Shown in pieces: positions 1-8,090 of a stretch of 64,000 nucleotides of DNA. Source of the stretch: Thermodesulfobacteriota bacterium (lineage in GTDB: Bacteria > Thermosulfidibacterota > Thermosulfidibacteria > Thermosulfidibacterales > B14-G1); assembly GCA_024274915.1 (NCBI GenBank), contig JAJSAC010000021.1, positions 1-64,000 of the forward strand, read 5' to 3'. The notes beneath the pieces are model-generated. The model did not search any database and was not told the origin of the DNA. It worked only from the letters and a program-made list of their open reading frames with translations. Each line of letters opens with the position of its first letter. The first letter of the stretch is position 1. The position numbers and the translations under genes were made by a program.

Positions 1-109
1 CAACTGTGAGCTATGAACCATGAACTACGAGCTATGAACTATGAGCTATCATCTCTGCGTTCGGAACGCCCCGCCCTGCCCCATAAGAGTAAAACTGGGG
101 GAAGTCCTG
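1..109 (+). repeat. MITE-like element, copy 1 (truncated by window edge)
   Basis: These 109 bases match the right part of the complete element at 28364-28607 with no differences that I can find. They hold the second half of the heptanucleotide array, the inner repeat GGAACGCCCCGCCCTG and the right terminal repeat TGGGGGAAGTCCTG ending at 109. The left half lies outside the window. Copies 2 and 3 are flanked by 9-bp direct repeats, so ATCCTTTCA (110-118) is predicted to be the right target duplication. The element ends 58 bases before the start codon of the cupin-type regulator. Confidence 0.85.
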
Positions 110-167
110 ATCCTTTCACCCCTTGCGCTGGGGCAATCCATGTTCTAATCTACCCAAGGAGGGAGGG

Positions 168-719
168 ATGAAAAAGGCCTTGTCCAGAAAGATCAGGGAG
201 CTTAGAGAGGCCAAGGGTCTGTCCAGGGAGGAACTGGCGGAGATGATGGGCATTTCCCAGTCCCTTTTGGCTCAGATGGAAGAAGGGAGGGTAGTACCCT
301 CTGTTGCTAGCCTCATTCACCTGTCCCGATGCTTGGGTGTGCCCCTCAGGACCTTTACCGGGGTTGAGGAGGAAGAGCGACTGGTGGTGGTCCGGGCCCA
401 CGAGAGGAGGGAAGTGGAGCGTAGGCCCCGCTCTGGACCTAGTAAATCAGGTTACCATTACCAAGCTCTGGCTTCCAAGGAGGGTATAGATGCCTTTTAC
501 ATCACCTTTGAGGAGAAAGGCGAAGGCGAGAGGGTATTCTTTCAACATGAAGGCAAAGAGTTCCTGTACCTTCTGGAAGGGAGATTGGAGCTGTGCCTGG
601 ATGAAGAGTGCGTGGTATTAGAGCCTGGAGATTCAGCGTCTTACGAGTCCAGATACCCCCATTCCCTCAGGGGCGTGGGAGGTCCCGCCCTGGCCATCGT
701 AGTGATTTACGGAGAGTGA
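168..719 (+). CDS. XRE-family transcriptional regulator with C-terminal cupin domain
   Basis: Predicted DNA-binding regulator of 183 residues. An N-terminal helix-turn-helix of XRE type (about residues 5-60, with [19 protein letters not shown] and [15 protein letters not shown]) is followed by a small cupin barrel (about residues 110-180, with [14 protein letters not shown] and [17 protein letters not shown]). This architecture usually senses a small metabolite. The start at 168 is chosen for the strong AAGGAGG four bases upstream; an in-frame start at 123 has none. Its stop overlaps the possible GTG start of the POR gamma gene, so it probably belongs to that operon and may regulate it; that role is inferred from position. 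Confidence 0.88.
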   Translation: MKKALSRKIRELREAKGLSREELAEMMGISQSLLAQMEEGRVVPSVASLIHLSRCLGVPLRTFTGVEEEERLVVVRAHERREVERRPRSGPSKSGYHYQALASKEGIDAFYITFEEKGEGERVFFQHEGKEFLYLLEGRLELCLDEECVVLEPGDSASYESRYPHSLRGVGGPALAIVVIYGE

Positions 720-721
720 CC

Positions 722-1270
722 TTGCTGGAGATCAGGTTCCACGGCAGAGGTGGGCAGGGGGCTGTGGTGGCTTCCCGGTTGTTGGCCTTGGCCTTTTTTA
801 AGGAAGGAAAATGGGTCCAGGCTTTTCCCACCTTTGGTGCCGAGAGGAGGGGGGCTCCAGTAGCTGCCTTTACCCGAGTGGACGAAGAGCCCATCACCCT
901 GCGCTGCGGTATCACCGAACCCGACGTTCTGGTAGTCCTGGACGTGACCCTTTTGAAGGACGTGGACGTCACCCAGGGGCTGAGGGAGGAGGGACTGGCT
1001 ATCGTCAATTCCCCCCAGCCTGTGAAGCTGGACGGCGTGAGGACCTGTGTCGTTGATGCCTCTTCCATTGCCTTGGAGCAAGGTTTGGGCACTCCTACCT
1101 ATCCCATAGTGAACACGGCCATGGTGGGGGCCTTCGCCGGGGCCACAGAGCTGGTTTCCATAGAATCAGTGGAAAAGGCCATAAGGGAGTACGTTACCAT
1201 CAAGACGGAAGAGAATCTGCGGGCAGCCCGCCAGGCATGGGAGGAAGCCAAGGAGTCATGCAGAGGCTAA
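722..1270 (+). CDS. porG: 2-oxoacid:ferredoxin oxidoreductase, gamma subunit
   Basis: Gamma subunit of a pyruvate/2-oxoacid:ferredoxin oxidoreductase, an anaerobic enzyme that interconverts 2-oxoacid plus CoA with acyl-CoA, CO2 and reduced ferredoxin. The 182-residue product begins with the family hallmark [18 protein letters not shown] and contains [13 protein letters not shown] and the closing region [16 protein letters not shown]. The TTG at 722 lies seven bases after GGAG; GTG at 716, overlapping the regulator stop, is the alternative. The alpha and beta subunits are encoded on the opposite strand at 5232-7216, so the complex is split over two transcription units. Substrate (pyruvate rather than another 2-oxoacid) is inferred. 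Confidence 0.9.
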   Translation: MLEIRFHGRGGQGAVVASRLLALAFFKEGKWVQAFPTFGAERRGAPVAAFTRVDEEPITLRCGITEPDVLVVLDVTLLKDVDVTQGLREEGLAIVNSPQPVKLDGVRTCVVDASSIALEQGLGTPTYPIVNTAMVGAFAGATELVSIESVEKAIREYVTIKTEENLRAARQAWEEAKESCRG

Positions 1271-1680
1271 CCCTGGAAGAGCTTGAGGAGCGGTTGAGCG
1301 GTCATCTTTACAGAGAGAACATCATCAGATCCATAAAGAGTGTCATCGGGGCTGCTGATCCTCTGGCTGTCATCCTCACTGGGGAGTTGACCGCTGAAAA
1401 TCCCTCAGCCGTGGCAGGTGCCGAGTTGGTCCTCCTTTATGGGAAGGCTCGATGTTTTGTTTCCCTTAGCCGGGGAATTAGCCGATCGGATGAGTTTGGC
1501 CTCCTGGATGTGAGCTTTATGGATTTGACCACCCTCATGGGCAAGGTCAAGGATCGGGACCCCCAGGCCTTGGGGCTGTTGGAAAAGGGGTTGGTCATCT
1601 ACACCAAAAAGGACGATGTGTGGAGAGAGGTGGCAGAGATGCTTTCTTTCCTGGCTGCAGGTAAAGAGGGGAGGGTTTGA
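1258..1680 (+). CDS. Uncharacterised protein between POR genes, possibly a degenerate nucleotidyltransferase fold
   Basis: A 140-residue soluble protein I do not firmly recognise. ATG 1258 has GGA-rich sequence just upstream; ATG 1237 is an alternative. The gene overlaps the end of porG and its stop touches the start of the next gene, so it is translationally embedded in the POR operon. The pattern [12 protein letters not shown], then a hydrophobic strand, then [12 protein letters not shown] and [10 protein letters not shown] recalls a minimal nucleotidyltransferase, but the GS and DxD catalytic residues are absent. If the fold is right it is catalytically dead. Function unknown. Confidence 0.7.
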   Translation: MQRLTLEELEERLSGHLYRENIIRSIKSVIGAADPLAVILTGELTAENPSAVAGAELVLLYGKARCFVSLSRGISRSDEFGLLDVSFMDLTTLMGKVKDRDPQALGLLEKGLVIYTKKDDVWREVAEMLSFLAAGKEGRV

Positions 1681-1682
1681 CT

Positions 1683-3212
1683 ATGGATATCACACTTCTT
1701 AGGACTTTCGGTTCTACCCGTAGGATAAAGACCGGCGCTTGGAGTCGGCTTCAACCCACATTCCTTCAGGGCATCTCCCCCTGCATGGAGGCCTGTCCAG
1801 CATCTATAGATATGCCCCACCTCTACCAGCTCCTCTTGGACGGCAAAGAGCGGGATGCAGCCCTCCATCTACTGGCCTACAATCCTTTCCCTTCCATCAC
1901 AGGCAGGATTTGTCCCCATTTTTGCCAAGAGAAATGTAACCGCCGGGAGATGGACGAAGCAGTGGAGATCAGAGCCTTAGAAAAGCATTTGGGCGATCTC
2001 ATCCTCAGGGAGGGCATTTTCCCTTCGAAGGAGCTCTTCCAAGGTCCACCTGTGGCTGTTATAGGCTCCGGCCCTGCCGGTTTGGCGGCGGCCTGGTATC
2101 TTGCTTTGGGTGGAATGGAGGTGGTGCTCTTCGAAAGGGAAGAGGTGGTTGGAGGCATGTTGGCTTGGGGTATTCCGTCCTTCCGCTTGGAGAGAGAAGT
2201 GGTGCGGGGGAATGTGAGGAGACTGGAAGAGATGGGGGTCACCATCCTCACCTCATCTAGCGTTACTCCTCAGGATGTGGAGAAGCTGAATAGGGAGTTC
2301 CAGGGGGTGGTGGTGGCAGCTGGGCTCACAAAGGCCCGGGAGTTACCTGTGAAGGGCAAGGACCACGCCTTAAGAGGGTTGGACTTATTGAGATGTTACA
2401 ATCTGGAAGGGGAGCTTCCCTCCGGAGAGAGGGCTGTGGTCGTAGGGGGAGGGAATGTGGCCATAGATGTGGCTCGGGTCTTGGTGAGGGATGGACGACA
2501 GGTGACCCTTGTGTGTGTAGAACCTGAAGGGGAGATGCCCGCCATCCCCGAAGAGATTGGAGAGGCTGTGAAGGAAGGGGTGGTTATAAAGACCTCAACG
2601 GGCCTGGAGGAGATTTTAGCCCGGGATGGAAGGGTGACGGGGGTCAGAGTGGGTCCCGTTTGTATCGTGGGCGAAGAAGACCGTCTCAAAAAGGTGGAGT
2701 TTGTGGACCAGGCCAGGGAGGAATTGCTCTGTGACCTTGTGGTCCTAGCTGTGGGTCAGGAAGTTGGGGAACCCTGGGGTGGGGGTGACCTGATCCTAGC
2801 GGGAGACCTTCTCACAGGGCCTTCCTCAGTGGCCCAAGCTATAGCCTCTGGGAGGGACGCTGCTTTAGCCCTTAAAGCCAAGCTGAAAGGTGAGACCTTT
2901 TCCGATGTGAGAGAGACCCTGTGGCAGCGGGACCATAGGGATGTCATCACCTTTCAGGATCTCAACCCCTTCTACCTAGAGCCTGTCCCTCCAGTGGAGG
3001 TGAGGGACAGTGAAAGCGCCTTGAAAGAAGCTCGGCGTTGCTTCTCCTGCGGTTATTGCAACGCCTGCGGCAACTGCTGGATCTTCTGCCCCGATGTGGC
3101 GGTTATTTTGGAATCCTTGCCCCAATTGGATCGGGAGCACTGTAAAGGCTGTGGCATTTGTGCCACCGAATGTCCCAGAGGGGTTGTTTATATGCGGGAG
3201 AAGGGGTGGTAG
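1683..3212 (+). CDS. GltD-like NAD(P)-binding flavoprotein fused to a 2x[4Fe-4S] ferredoxin domain
   Basis: Electron-transfer protein of 509 residues. The N-terminal Fe-S domain (CMEACPASIDMP near 34, CPHFCQEKCN near 80) resembles that of the glutamate synthase small subunit and dihydropyrimidine dehydrogenase. It is followed by an FAD-binding motif (VIGSGPAGLAAAWYLA near 125), an NAD(P)-binding motif (VVVGGGNVAIDVARVL) and a C-terminal double [4Fe-4S] domain (CFSCGYCNACGNCWIFCP and CKGCGICATECP), which resembles the POR delta subunit. ATG 1683 lies seven bases after GGGGAGGG. No separate porD is present, so this protein probably supplies the delta function and may let the oxidoreductase exchange electrons with NAD(P)H; the coupling is inference. 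Confidence 0.88.
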   Translation: MDITLLRTFGSTRRIKTGAWSRLQPTFLQGISPCMEACPASIDMPHLYQLLLDGKERDAALHLLAYNPFPSITGRICPHFCQEKCNRREMDEAVEIRALEKHLGDLILREGIFPSKELFQGPPVAVIGSGPAGLAAAWYLALGGMEVVLFEREEVVGGMLAWGIPSFRLEREVVRGNVRRLEEMGVTILTSSSVTPQDVEKLNREFQGVVVAAGLTKARELPVKGKDHALRGLDLLRCYNLEGELPSGERAVVVGGGNVAIDVARVLVRDGRQVTLVCVEPEGEMPAIPEEIGEAVKEGVVIKTSTGLEEILARDGRVTGVRVGPVCIVGEEDRLKKVEFVDQAREELLCDLVVLAVGQEVGEPWGGGDLILAGDLLTGPSSVAQAIASGRDAALALKAKLKGETFSDVRETLWQRDHRDVITFQDLNPFYLEPVPPVEVRDSESALKEARRCFSCGYCNACGNCWIFCPDVAVILESLPQLDREHCKGCGICATECPRGVVYMREKGW

Positions 3213-3228
3213 GGGACTGACCTAAGGT

Positions 3229-5118
3229 TTAATCCATCAGCTTTTTCACCAATCTCAGAAGTTCCCCTGGAGTGAAGGGTTTTTGGAGGAAGGTTGTTTC
3301 CTCTCCCGGCCGGTATTGGGGATGTAGGCTATTAGGGGTGTAGCCGCTTATGAAGAGGGTTTTGGTATGGGGGGAGAGGTCTTGAATCTTTGCTCCTACC
3401 TCTTTTCCTCCCATGCCTGGCATGATGAGGTCTAAAATGGCCAGGTCCACTTTTCCATCCATGGAGTAGAAGACCTCCAGGGCTTCTGAACCGGTGGTAG
3501 CCTCCAGGACTTTATAACCCTTCCCTTCCAGAGTCTCTTTTATGACCCTTCTGACGGGGTCTTCATCCTCTACAACTAGAACCACTCTCCCCTTGCCTGG
3601 GAGGGAAGGGATCTCGCCCATTTCCATCTCATCAAACTTCTCTTTGAAGGGAGGCAGAAGGACCGTAAACTCTGCTCCTTCGCCAGGGGTGCTCTCTACC
3701 AAAACGGCTCCTCTGTGTTGCCTCACCAGTCCGTAGACCATGGAAAGGCCTAATCCCAGGCCACCCCCTATCCCTTTCGTGGTGAAGAATGGTTCGAAAA
3801 TGTGGGGCATCACCTTGTCATCGATGCCTATCCCCGTATCTCTCACCACCAGGGCACCGTATCTGTCCTCTTCGAGCCAGGGGTATTCTCTCGTCAGATC
3901 AGGTCCCACTTCAAAAGGGTGGGTTTCCAGGGTGAGGGTGCCCCCCTGGGGCATGGCGTCCACGGCGTTTTTACAGAGATTCAGGAGGATCTCTTTCACG
4001 GCTTCTGGGTCTGCATTCACATGCCCCATCTCGGATTCCAGCCGCACATCTAGGTTGATCCCTTCCTTGAGCACGCTTTCGATCAGGGGTAAGTGCTCCT
4101 TCACGAGGCGGCTCAGGTTGGCCCTTTGAGTGCGAAGGATGGTCTTTTTTCCAAAGGCTGCAAGTTTCCTCACCAGTTCGGCAGCCCTCCTGGCTCCCTC
4201 CCTGATGGATTCCATGTCTCTCACTAGGGGACTTTCTGGGGGTACTTTGAGGGAAGCCAACTCAGCGTACCCTATGATGCCTGTCAATATGTTATTAAAT
4301 TCGTGGGCGATGCCTCCCACAAGGGTACCAATGGCTTCCATTCTGTGGATCTCCCGGATCTGGGCCTCCAGGCGTTTCTGTTCTGTGAGGTCCAGAAAAG
4401 CACCTTCGAAGTACTTCACATTGCCTTCTTCATTCCTCACTGTTCTGGCATAAAGACTTACCCACAGAATGGCGCCGTCCCGCCTCTTCACCTGCACCTG
4501 GAAGTTCTCCACCCTTCCCTTTTCCAGCATGAGGGCCACGAAACGGTCTCTATCCTCGGGGTTCTTGTATACCCTCTCCCTTAGGTCCACTGTGGTTATA
4601 TCTTCCTCGTCCACTCCAAAGATCTCCAGGAGCCGGGCATTGGCGTAGAGGACCTTCCCTTCTGGTGTGGTGCGGAATATGCCTATGGGCGCGCTTTCCA
4701 CGAACTCCCTTAGTCTTTCTTCTGATTCCTTCAGACGCCTTTCTGTTTCTCTTTGATCACTTACGTCCCGAACCTGAACCAGAAAGAGGTGGGAGTCGTC
4801 TTCCAGGGCCAAGGGAGTGAGGGTTATCTCAGCGAGAAAGGTGTCCCCGTTATTTTTGGAGAGCGGGGCCTGGAACCGGCTTCCCCTTTGGGCAACGGCG
4901 CGGGCAAAGTGATCTTGGAGGGTGTCCATTTCTTCTGGGGAGCACAGGTCTTGGCACCTTTTTCCCTTCATTTCCTGGCTTGAAAGCCCGAAGAGTCCCT
5001 CAGCCTGGGGGTTACAGTCTAGAATTATCCCGTCTTTAACGACGAAGAGGGCGTCCTGGAAGGATAGGAAAAACTCCCTGGCCCTTTTTTCCCATATCTC
5101 TGCCAGCTTTTTTTCCAT
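3229..5118 (-). CDS. Hybrid sensor histidine kinase (PAS-PAS-HisKA-HATPase-REC)
   Basis: Cytosolic hybrid kinase of 629 residues with no evident membrane segment. Two PAS domains (about 15-120 and 135-255) precede the phospho-acceptor box GGIAHEFNNILTG, an ATPase domain (N-box LLNLCKNAVDAMP, G-boxes RDTGIGI and GGGLGLGLSM) and a C-terminal receiver domain (about 510-625) with the acceptor Asp in LAILDLIMPGMGG. The start at ATG 5118 is preferred over an upstream TTG at 5127. It is encoded downstream of porA/porB on the same strand. No partner regulator is adjacent; output probably passes through the receiver domain. The signal sensed is unknown. Confidence 0.9.
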   Translation of the reverse strand: MEKKLAEIWEKRAREFFLSFQDALFVVKDGIILDCNPQAEGLFGLSSQEMKGKRCQDLCSPEEMDTLQDHFARAVAQRGSRFQAPLSKNNGDTFLAEITLTPLALEDDSHLFLVQVRDVSDQRETERRLKESEERLREFVESAPIGIFRTTPEGKVLYANARLLEIFGVDEEDITTVDLRERVYKNPEDRDRFVALMLEKGRVENFQVQVKRRDGAILWVSLYARTVRNEEGNVKYFEGAFLDLTEQKRLEAQIREIHRMEAIGTLVGGIAHEFNNILTGIIGYAELASLKVPPESPLVRDMESIREGARRAAELVRKLAAFGKKTILRTQRANLSRLVKEHLPLIESVLKEGINLDVRLESEMGHVNADPEAVKEILLNLCKNAVDAMPQGGTLTLETHPFEVGPDLTREYPWLEEDRYGALVVRDTGIGIDDKVMPHIFEPFFTTKGIGGGLGLGLSMVYGLVRQHRGAVLVESTPGEGAEFTVLLPPFKEKFDEMEMGEIPSLPGKGRVVLVVEDEDPVRRVIKETLEGKGYKVLEATTGSEALEVFYSMDGKVDLAILDLIMPGMGGKEVGAKIQDLSPHTKTLFISGYTPNSLHPQYRPGEETTFLQKPFTPGELLRLVKKLMD

Positions 5119-5231
5119 TTTGCCCAAGTCCCTTTTACTACTGGAGGGTTCTTGCCTTTACTACCAAGGGAAAAACTATAACAAGTATAGACGAAGTTAA
5201 TAAGTCCAGATAGGGTATGTGGTGGGTAAAG

Positions 5232-6098
5232 TCAAGTTCTTCCCCTTATCTCCCTCCAGCGCTCATCTATGGCTTTCTTGAAGGTTATTCTTTCGTTTTC
5301 TTCCATAGAGATGAACCGCCCTTGTATTTCCAAGTACTTTTCTATCGGTATCCAGGAGGGTTCGTGGGTGATTTTCCAGTTTCCATGTTCCACCTCAACC
5401 AGAGGGAAGACCCCCGACTCCACGGCGAGTCGGCCTACCTCCACTGTTTTGCCTTCGTCCATGCGCCAGCCTGTGGGGCAGGGAGCCAGGACCAGGATGA
5501 AACGGAAGCCTTGGATGTTCATGGCCTTTTGAAACTTGGCCAGGAAATCTTGGGGGTAGCTGGGGGAGGCTGTGGCGGCGTAAGGGATGCCGTGGGCCAA
5601 TAGGGCGCCGAGGATATCTTTTTTCCTTTCCTTCTTTAAGGCGGGATAAGGTGTTGTGGTGGTCCACGCGCCGGGGGGAGTGGCTGATGAACGCTGAATC
5701 CCCGTGTTCATGTAAGCCTCGTTGTCGTAACATACGTAGATGATATTCTCGTTACGTTCGGCAGCTGCCGAAAGGGAGCCGAAGCCAATATCATAGCTGG
5801 AGCCGTCTCCTGCCCACACCAAGACCGTTACGTCCCTCTGGCCTAAACGGTCCAGAGCTGCTCGAATACCTGTAGCCACGCTGGGGGCCACCGCGAAGGG
5901 GGTGTGAATGAGGGGGAGCTTCAGGGTGGCATCTGGGTGGCGTCCTGCAATGATGGACCAGCAAGAAGCGGGGATCACCACCCGGGTCTTCTCATCGAAG
6001 GTCTTTAGAGCCAAACGCATGGCTAGAGCAGCACCACATCCTGCACAGGCCAGATGGCCTGGTTCCAAGAACTCGGATCTGGGGTACTTCAGCTCCAT
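5232..6098 (-). CDS. porB: 2-oxoacid:ferredoxin oxidoreductase, beta subunit (ThDP-binding)
   Basis: Catalytic beta subunit of 288 residues. It shows the Fe-S cysteine pair HLACAGCGAAL, further cysteines in ASCWSI and APCPTGW, the thiamine diphosphate motif WAGDGSSYDIGFGSL and the partner segment YDNEAYMNTGIQRS. ATG 6098 follows GAGGGGGTGG; the longer reading frame upstream lies inside porA. It overlaps the porA stop by about ten bases, indicating coupled translation. It pairs with porA here and with the gamma and fused delta parts on the other strand. Pyruvate is the likely substrate given the nearby pyruvate carboxylase, but this is not proven. Confidence 0.93.
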   Translation of the reverse strand: MELKYPRSEFLEPGHLACAGCGAALAMRLALKTFDEKTRVVIPASCWSIIAGRHPDATLKLPLIHTPFAVAPSVATGIRAALDRLGQRDVTVLVWAGDGSSYDIGFGSLSAAAERNENIIYVCYDNEAYMNTGIQRSSATPPGAWTTTTPYPALKKERKKDILGALLAHGIPYAATASPSYPQDFLAKFQKAMNIQGFRFILVLAPCPTGWRMDEGKTVEVGRLAVESGVFPLVEVEHGNWKITHEPSWIPIEKYLEIQGRFISMEENERITFKKAIDERWREIRGRT

Positions 6099-7216
6099 AG
6101 CACCACCCCCTCGGATACCATGGTGCTTCGGTAGTAGAGGTCTTCCACCACCTGGGGAGTCACCTCTCTGCCGCCCATGGAGACTATGCAGCACTGGATG
6201 GGACATAGGCCTCCCAGGGCACCGCGCACTTCCTGGGAAAAAATGCCTTCGGCCCCGTAGGAGATGGCCCTGTCCAGGACCAACACCCGTTTGAGGTGGG
6301 CCATGGTCTCCCTGAGATGGTCGTAGGGGAAGGGTCTGAATAGGCGCAAGATCACCAGGCCCACCTTTTCACCTGCCTCCCGGAGGCTGTCCACGGCATA
6401 GCGCACGGTACCCGTCAAGGCGCCCGAGGCCAAAAAGGCTACCGTGGCGTCTTCTAGTTGATAGCCTTCCACCGGTTCATAGCACCGCCCCGTCACCTCT
6501 TCCCATTTCTGGAAGGCCTGGAGCCAGCCTTCCAGGGCTCGGGCATGGTCCTTGAAGAGATCTTTTCGCTCCCGGTGATAGAGCCCTGGCTCCAGTATGG
6601 GCCATAAGGTGAAGGGGTCGTGGTGAGAAAGGCGCAGAGGAAAGTCCAGGGGGGGTAGAAAGGCTTCCACCTCTTGGGTGTTCACTAGCTCTACGGGCTC
6701 GGCGGTATGGGAGAGAACGAATCCGTCCAGTCCGACCATGGCTGGCAGAAAAACCCCCTCGGCCACTCGGAAGGCCATGACAGTGAGATCCATGGCTTCC
6801 TGGGCAGAAGCGGCAAATACCTGCATCCAGCCTGTGTCCCGCTGGGAAAGCATGTCCTGTTGGTCACACCAGATGTTCCAGGGGGCGCCCACGGCCCTGT
6901 TGGCCACGGCCATGACCACGGGGAGGCGACCCCCTGCCGTCCAGTGGATCATCTCGTGCATGAAGAGGAGTCCATGGGAAGAGGTGGCGGTGAAGGCCCG
7001 CACCCCTTGGGCCACGGCTCCCACCACAACGGCCAGGGCAGACATCTCGGATTCTACCCGTATGTAGCTGGCTTTCATCTCCCCCTTGGCCACATATTCA
7101 GCAAGCTTCTCGATGATGTGGGTCTGGGGGGTGATGGGATATGCGGCCACCACCTGGGGTTGGCAAAGCTTCACGGCATGGGCCACAGCCTCGGCACCTG
7201 TGAGAACCGTCCTCAT
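6089..7216 (-). CDS. porA: 2-oxoacid:ferredoxin oxidoreductase, alpha subunit
   Basis: Alpha subunit of 375 residues, a normal length for the separate alpha chain. The N-terminal pyrimidine-binding domain carries AAYPITPQTHIIEKLAEY, the invariant Glu region RVESEMSALAVVVGA and TATSSHGLLFMHE. The C-terminal half (about 235-340) is the transketolase-C-like domain. Start ATG 7216 overlaps the hepT stop, so the POR alpha/beta genes are translationally coupled to a toxin-antitoxin pair, which is unusual. Downstream it overlaps porB. Confidence 0.93.
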   Translation of the reverse strand: MRTVLTGAEAVAHAVKLCQPQVVAAYPITPQTHIIEKLAEYVAKGEMKASYIRVESEMSALAVVVGAVAQGVRAFTATSSHGLLFMHEMIHWTAGGRLPVVMAVANRAVGAPWNIWCDQQDMLSQRDTGWMQVFAASAQEAMDLTVMAFRVAEGVFLPAMVGLDGFVLSHTAEPVELVNTQEVEAFLPPLDFPLRLSHHDPFTLWPILEPGLYHRERKDLFKDHARALEGWLQAFQKWEEVTGRCYEPVEGYQLEDATVAFLASGALTGTVRYAVDSLREAGEKVGLVILRLFRPFPYDHLRETMAHLKRVLVLDRAISYGAEGIFSQEVRGALGGLCPIQCCIVSMGGREVTPQVVEDLYYRSTMVSEGVVLWS

Positions 7217-7647
7217 CTTAATCCCTTTATCCAGGCCTGGGTCTCTCTCATAAACCCCTGAAAGTCCTGGATTCCTTTTCTGGTGTTTTCCAGCAGGGTC
7301 CGGTCGTCTATATCCCAGTATCTGTGGACCAGCAGGTCTCTGAACCTGAAGAAGAACTTAAACCTGGCCAGCAGGTCCCTGTCCATGACCTTTCTCCTCA
7401 TGGCCTCGTCTATGAGCCCTAGGTAACTATCTACCACTTTTCCCCACTTTCTGGCCAATGAGTGTTGAAGGGTGTTAGCCATGGCCTCGGCTATTTCAAT
7501 GAGGCAGTACTTGAGAGCCTTCATGTCCCTGGAGGAGGAGACGATCTCTTCGTCAGGAGAGGCCAGGATCTCTTCTATGTCTTTCAGGTTCTCCTCCATT
7601 TTGAGGAGGTAGCGGCTGAGCCTTTCCCTGTCTATCTCAAGGGCCAT
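7213..7647 (-). CDS. hepT: HepT-like HEPN-domain toxin (DUF86)
   Basis: Four-helix HEPN protein of 144 residues with the RX4HXY motif seen in RDLLVHRYW near residue 103; this motif forms the RNase active site of HepT toxins and is also the site of neutralising AMPylation in studied MNT-HEPN pairs. The preceding gene encodes the MNT partner, whose repaired frame ends inside the first codons of hepT, the usual overlapping arrangement. Unlike most copies it sits directly before porA, sharing the stop/start junction. The HepT frame itself is intact. Confidence 0.88.
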   Translation of the reverse strand: MALEIDRERLSRYLLKMEENLKDIEEILASPDEEIVSSSRDMKALKYCLIEIAEAMANTLQHSLARKWGKVVDSYLGLIDEAMRRKVMDRDLLARFKFFFRFRDLLVHRYWDIDDRTLLENTRKGIQDFQGFMRETQAWIKGLR

Positions 7648-8078
7648 GGGCTTCCTCCAAGAAGAGAAGTTGTCTCCTCTCCCTTGCCATCCTTTCCATG
7701 AAGTCGTAGAGACGTGGGCCCTGGTCCCTGTGGAACAGGAGCGTTCCCTCCTGCATCACTTTTACGGCCCAATAAGGAGGAGCCTCGTTTATCACCCTCA
7801 CGTCGAAGACCTCCTGAGGCAGGTCCGTGGCTCTGGTAAAGAAGGGCCATGACCTCCAGCTCGGCCTCGTGGGCGGGAATTCCCTCTTCTATGTATATGG
7901 CCAGGTCTATGTCTCCCGGTTGGAGGGGAGACCCCTTCAGCCAGGAGGAGAAGGAGCCGTAGAGGTAAGTGAAGACCACGAATTCCGCCTCTTCCAGGGT
8001 CTTCCTCAGGACCTCCACCAGCCCTGTGGGTGACTCTTTCTCCAACAGTTCCCTGTATTTGGCCTTCTCTTCCATCAT
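7637..8078 (-). CDS. mntA: MNT-family nucleotidyltransferase antitoxin, apparently frameshifted
   Basis: The first 80 or so residues are a clear minimal nucleotidyltransferase, with TYLYGSFSSWLKGS followed by DIDLAIYIE (GSx10DxD catalytic pattern). Near 7831-7845 the reading frame breaks: continuing in the +1 frame gives LPQEVFDVRVINEAPPYW, then VMQEGTLLF and ERMARERRQLLF, the expected C-terminal half, ending at 7637 inside the hepT start. Dropping one T from the TTT in this stretch would restore the whole protein of about 146 residues. As written, the unshifted frame continues to 7632 with an unrelated tail. Either a sequencing error or real loss of the antitoxin C-terminus. Confidence 0.8.
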
Positions 8079-8090
8079 CCCTTATCCATA

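Noticed and set aside
1-52. Regular short repeats resembling a CRISPR array
   Set aside because: The unit is seven bases with no spacers; it is the heptamer core of the MITE.
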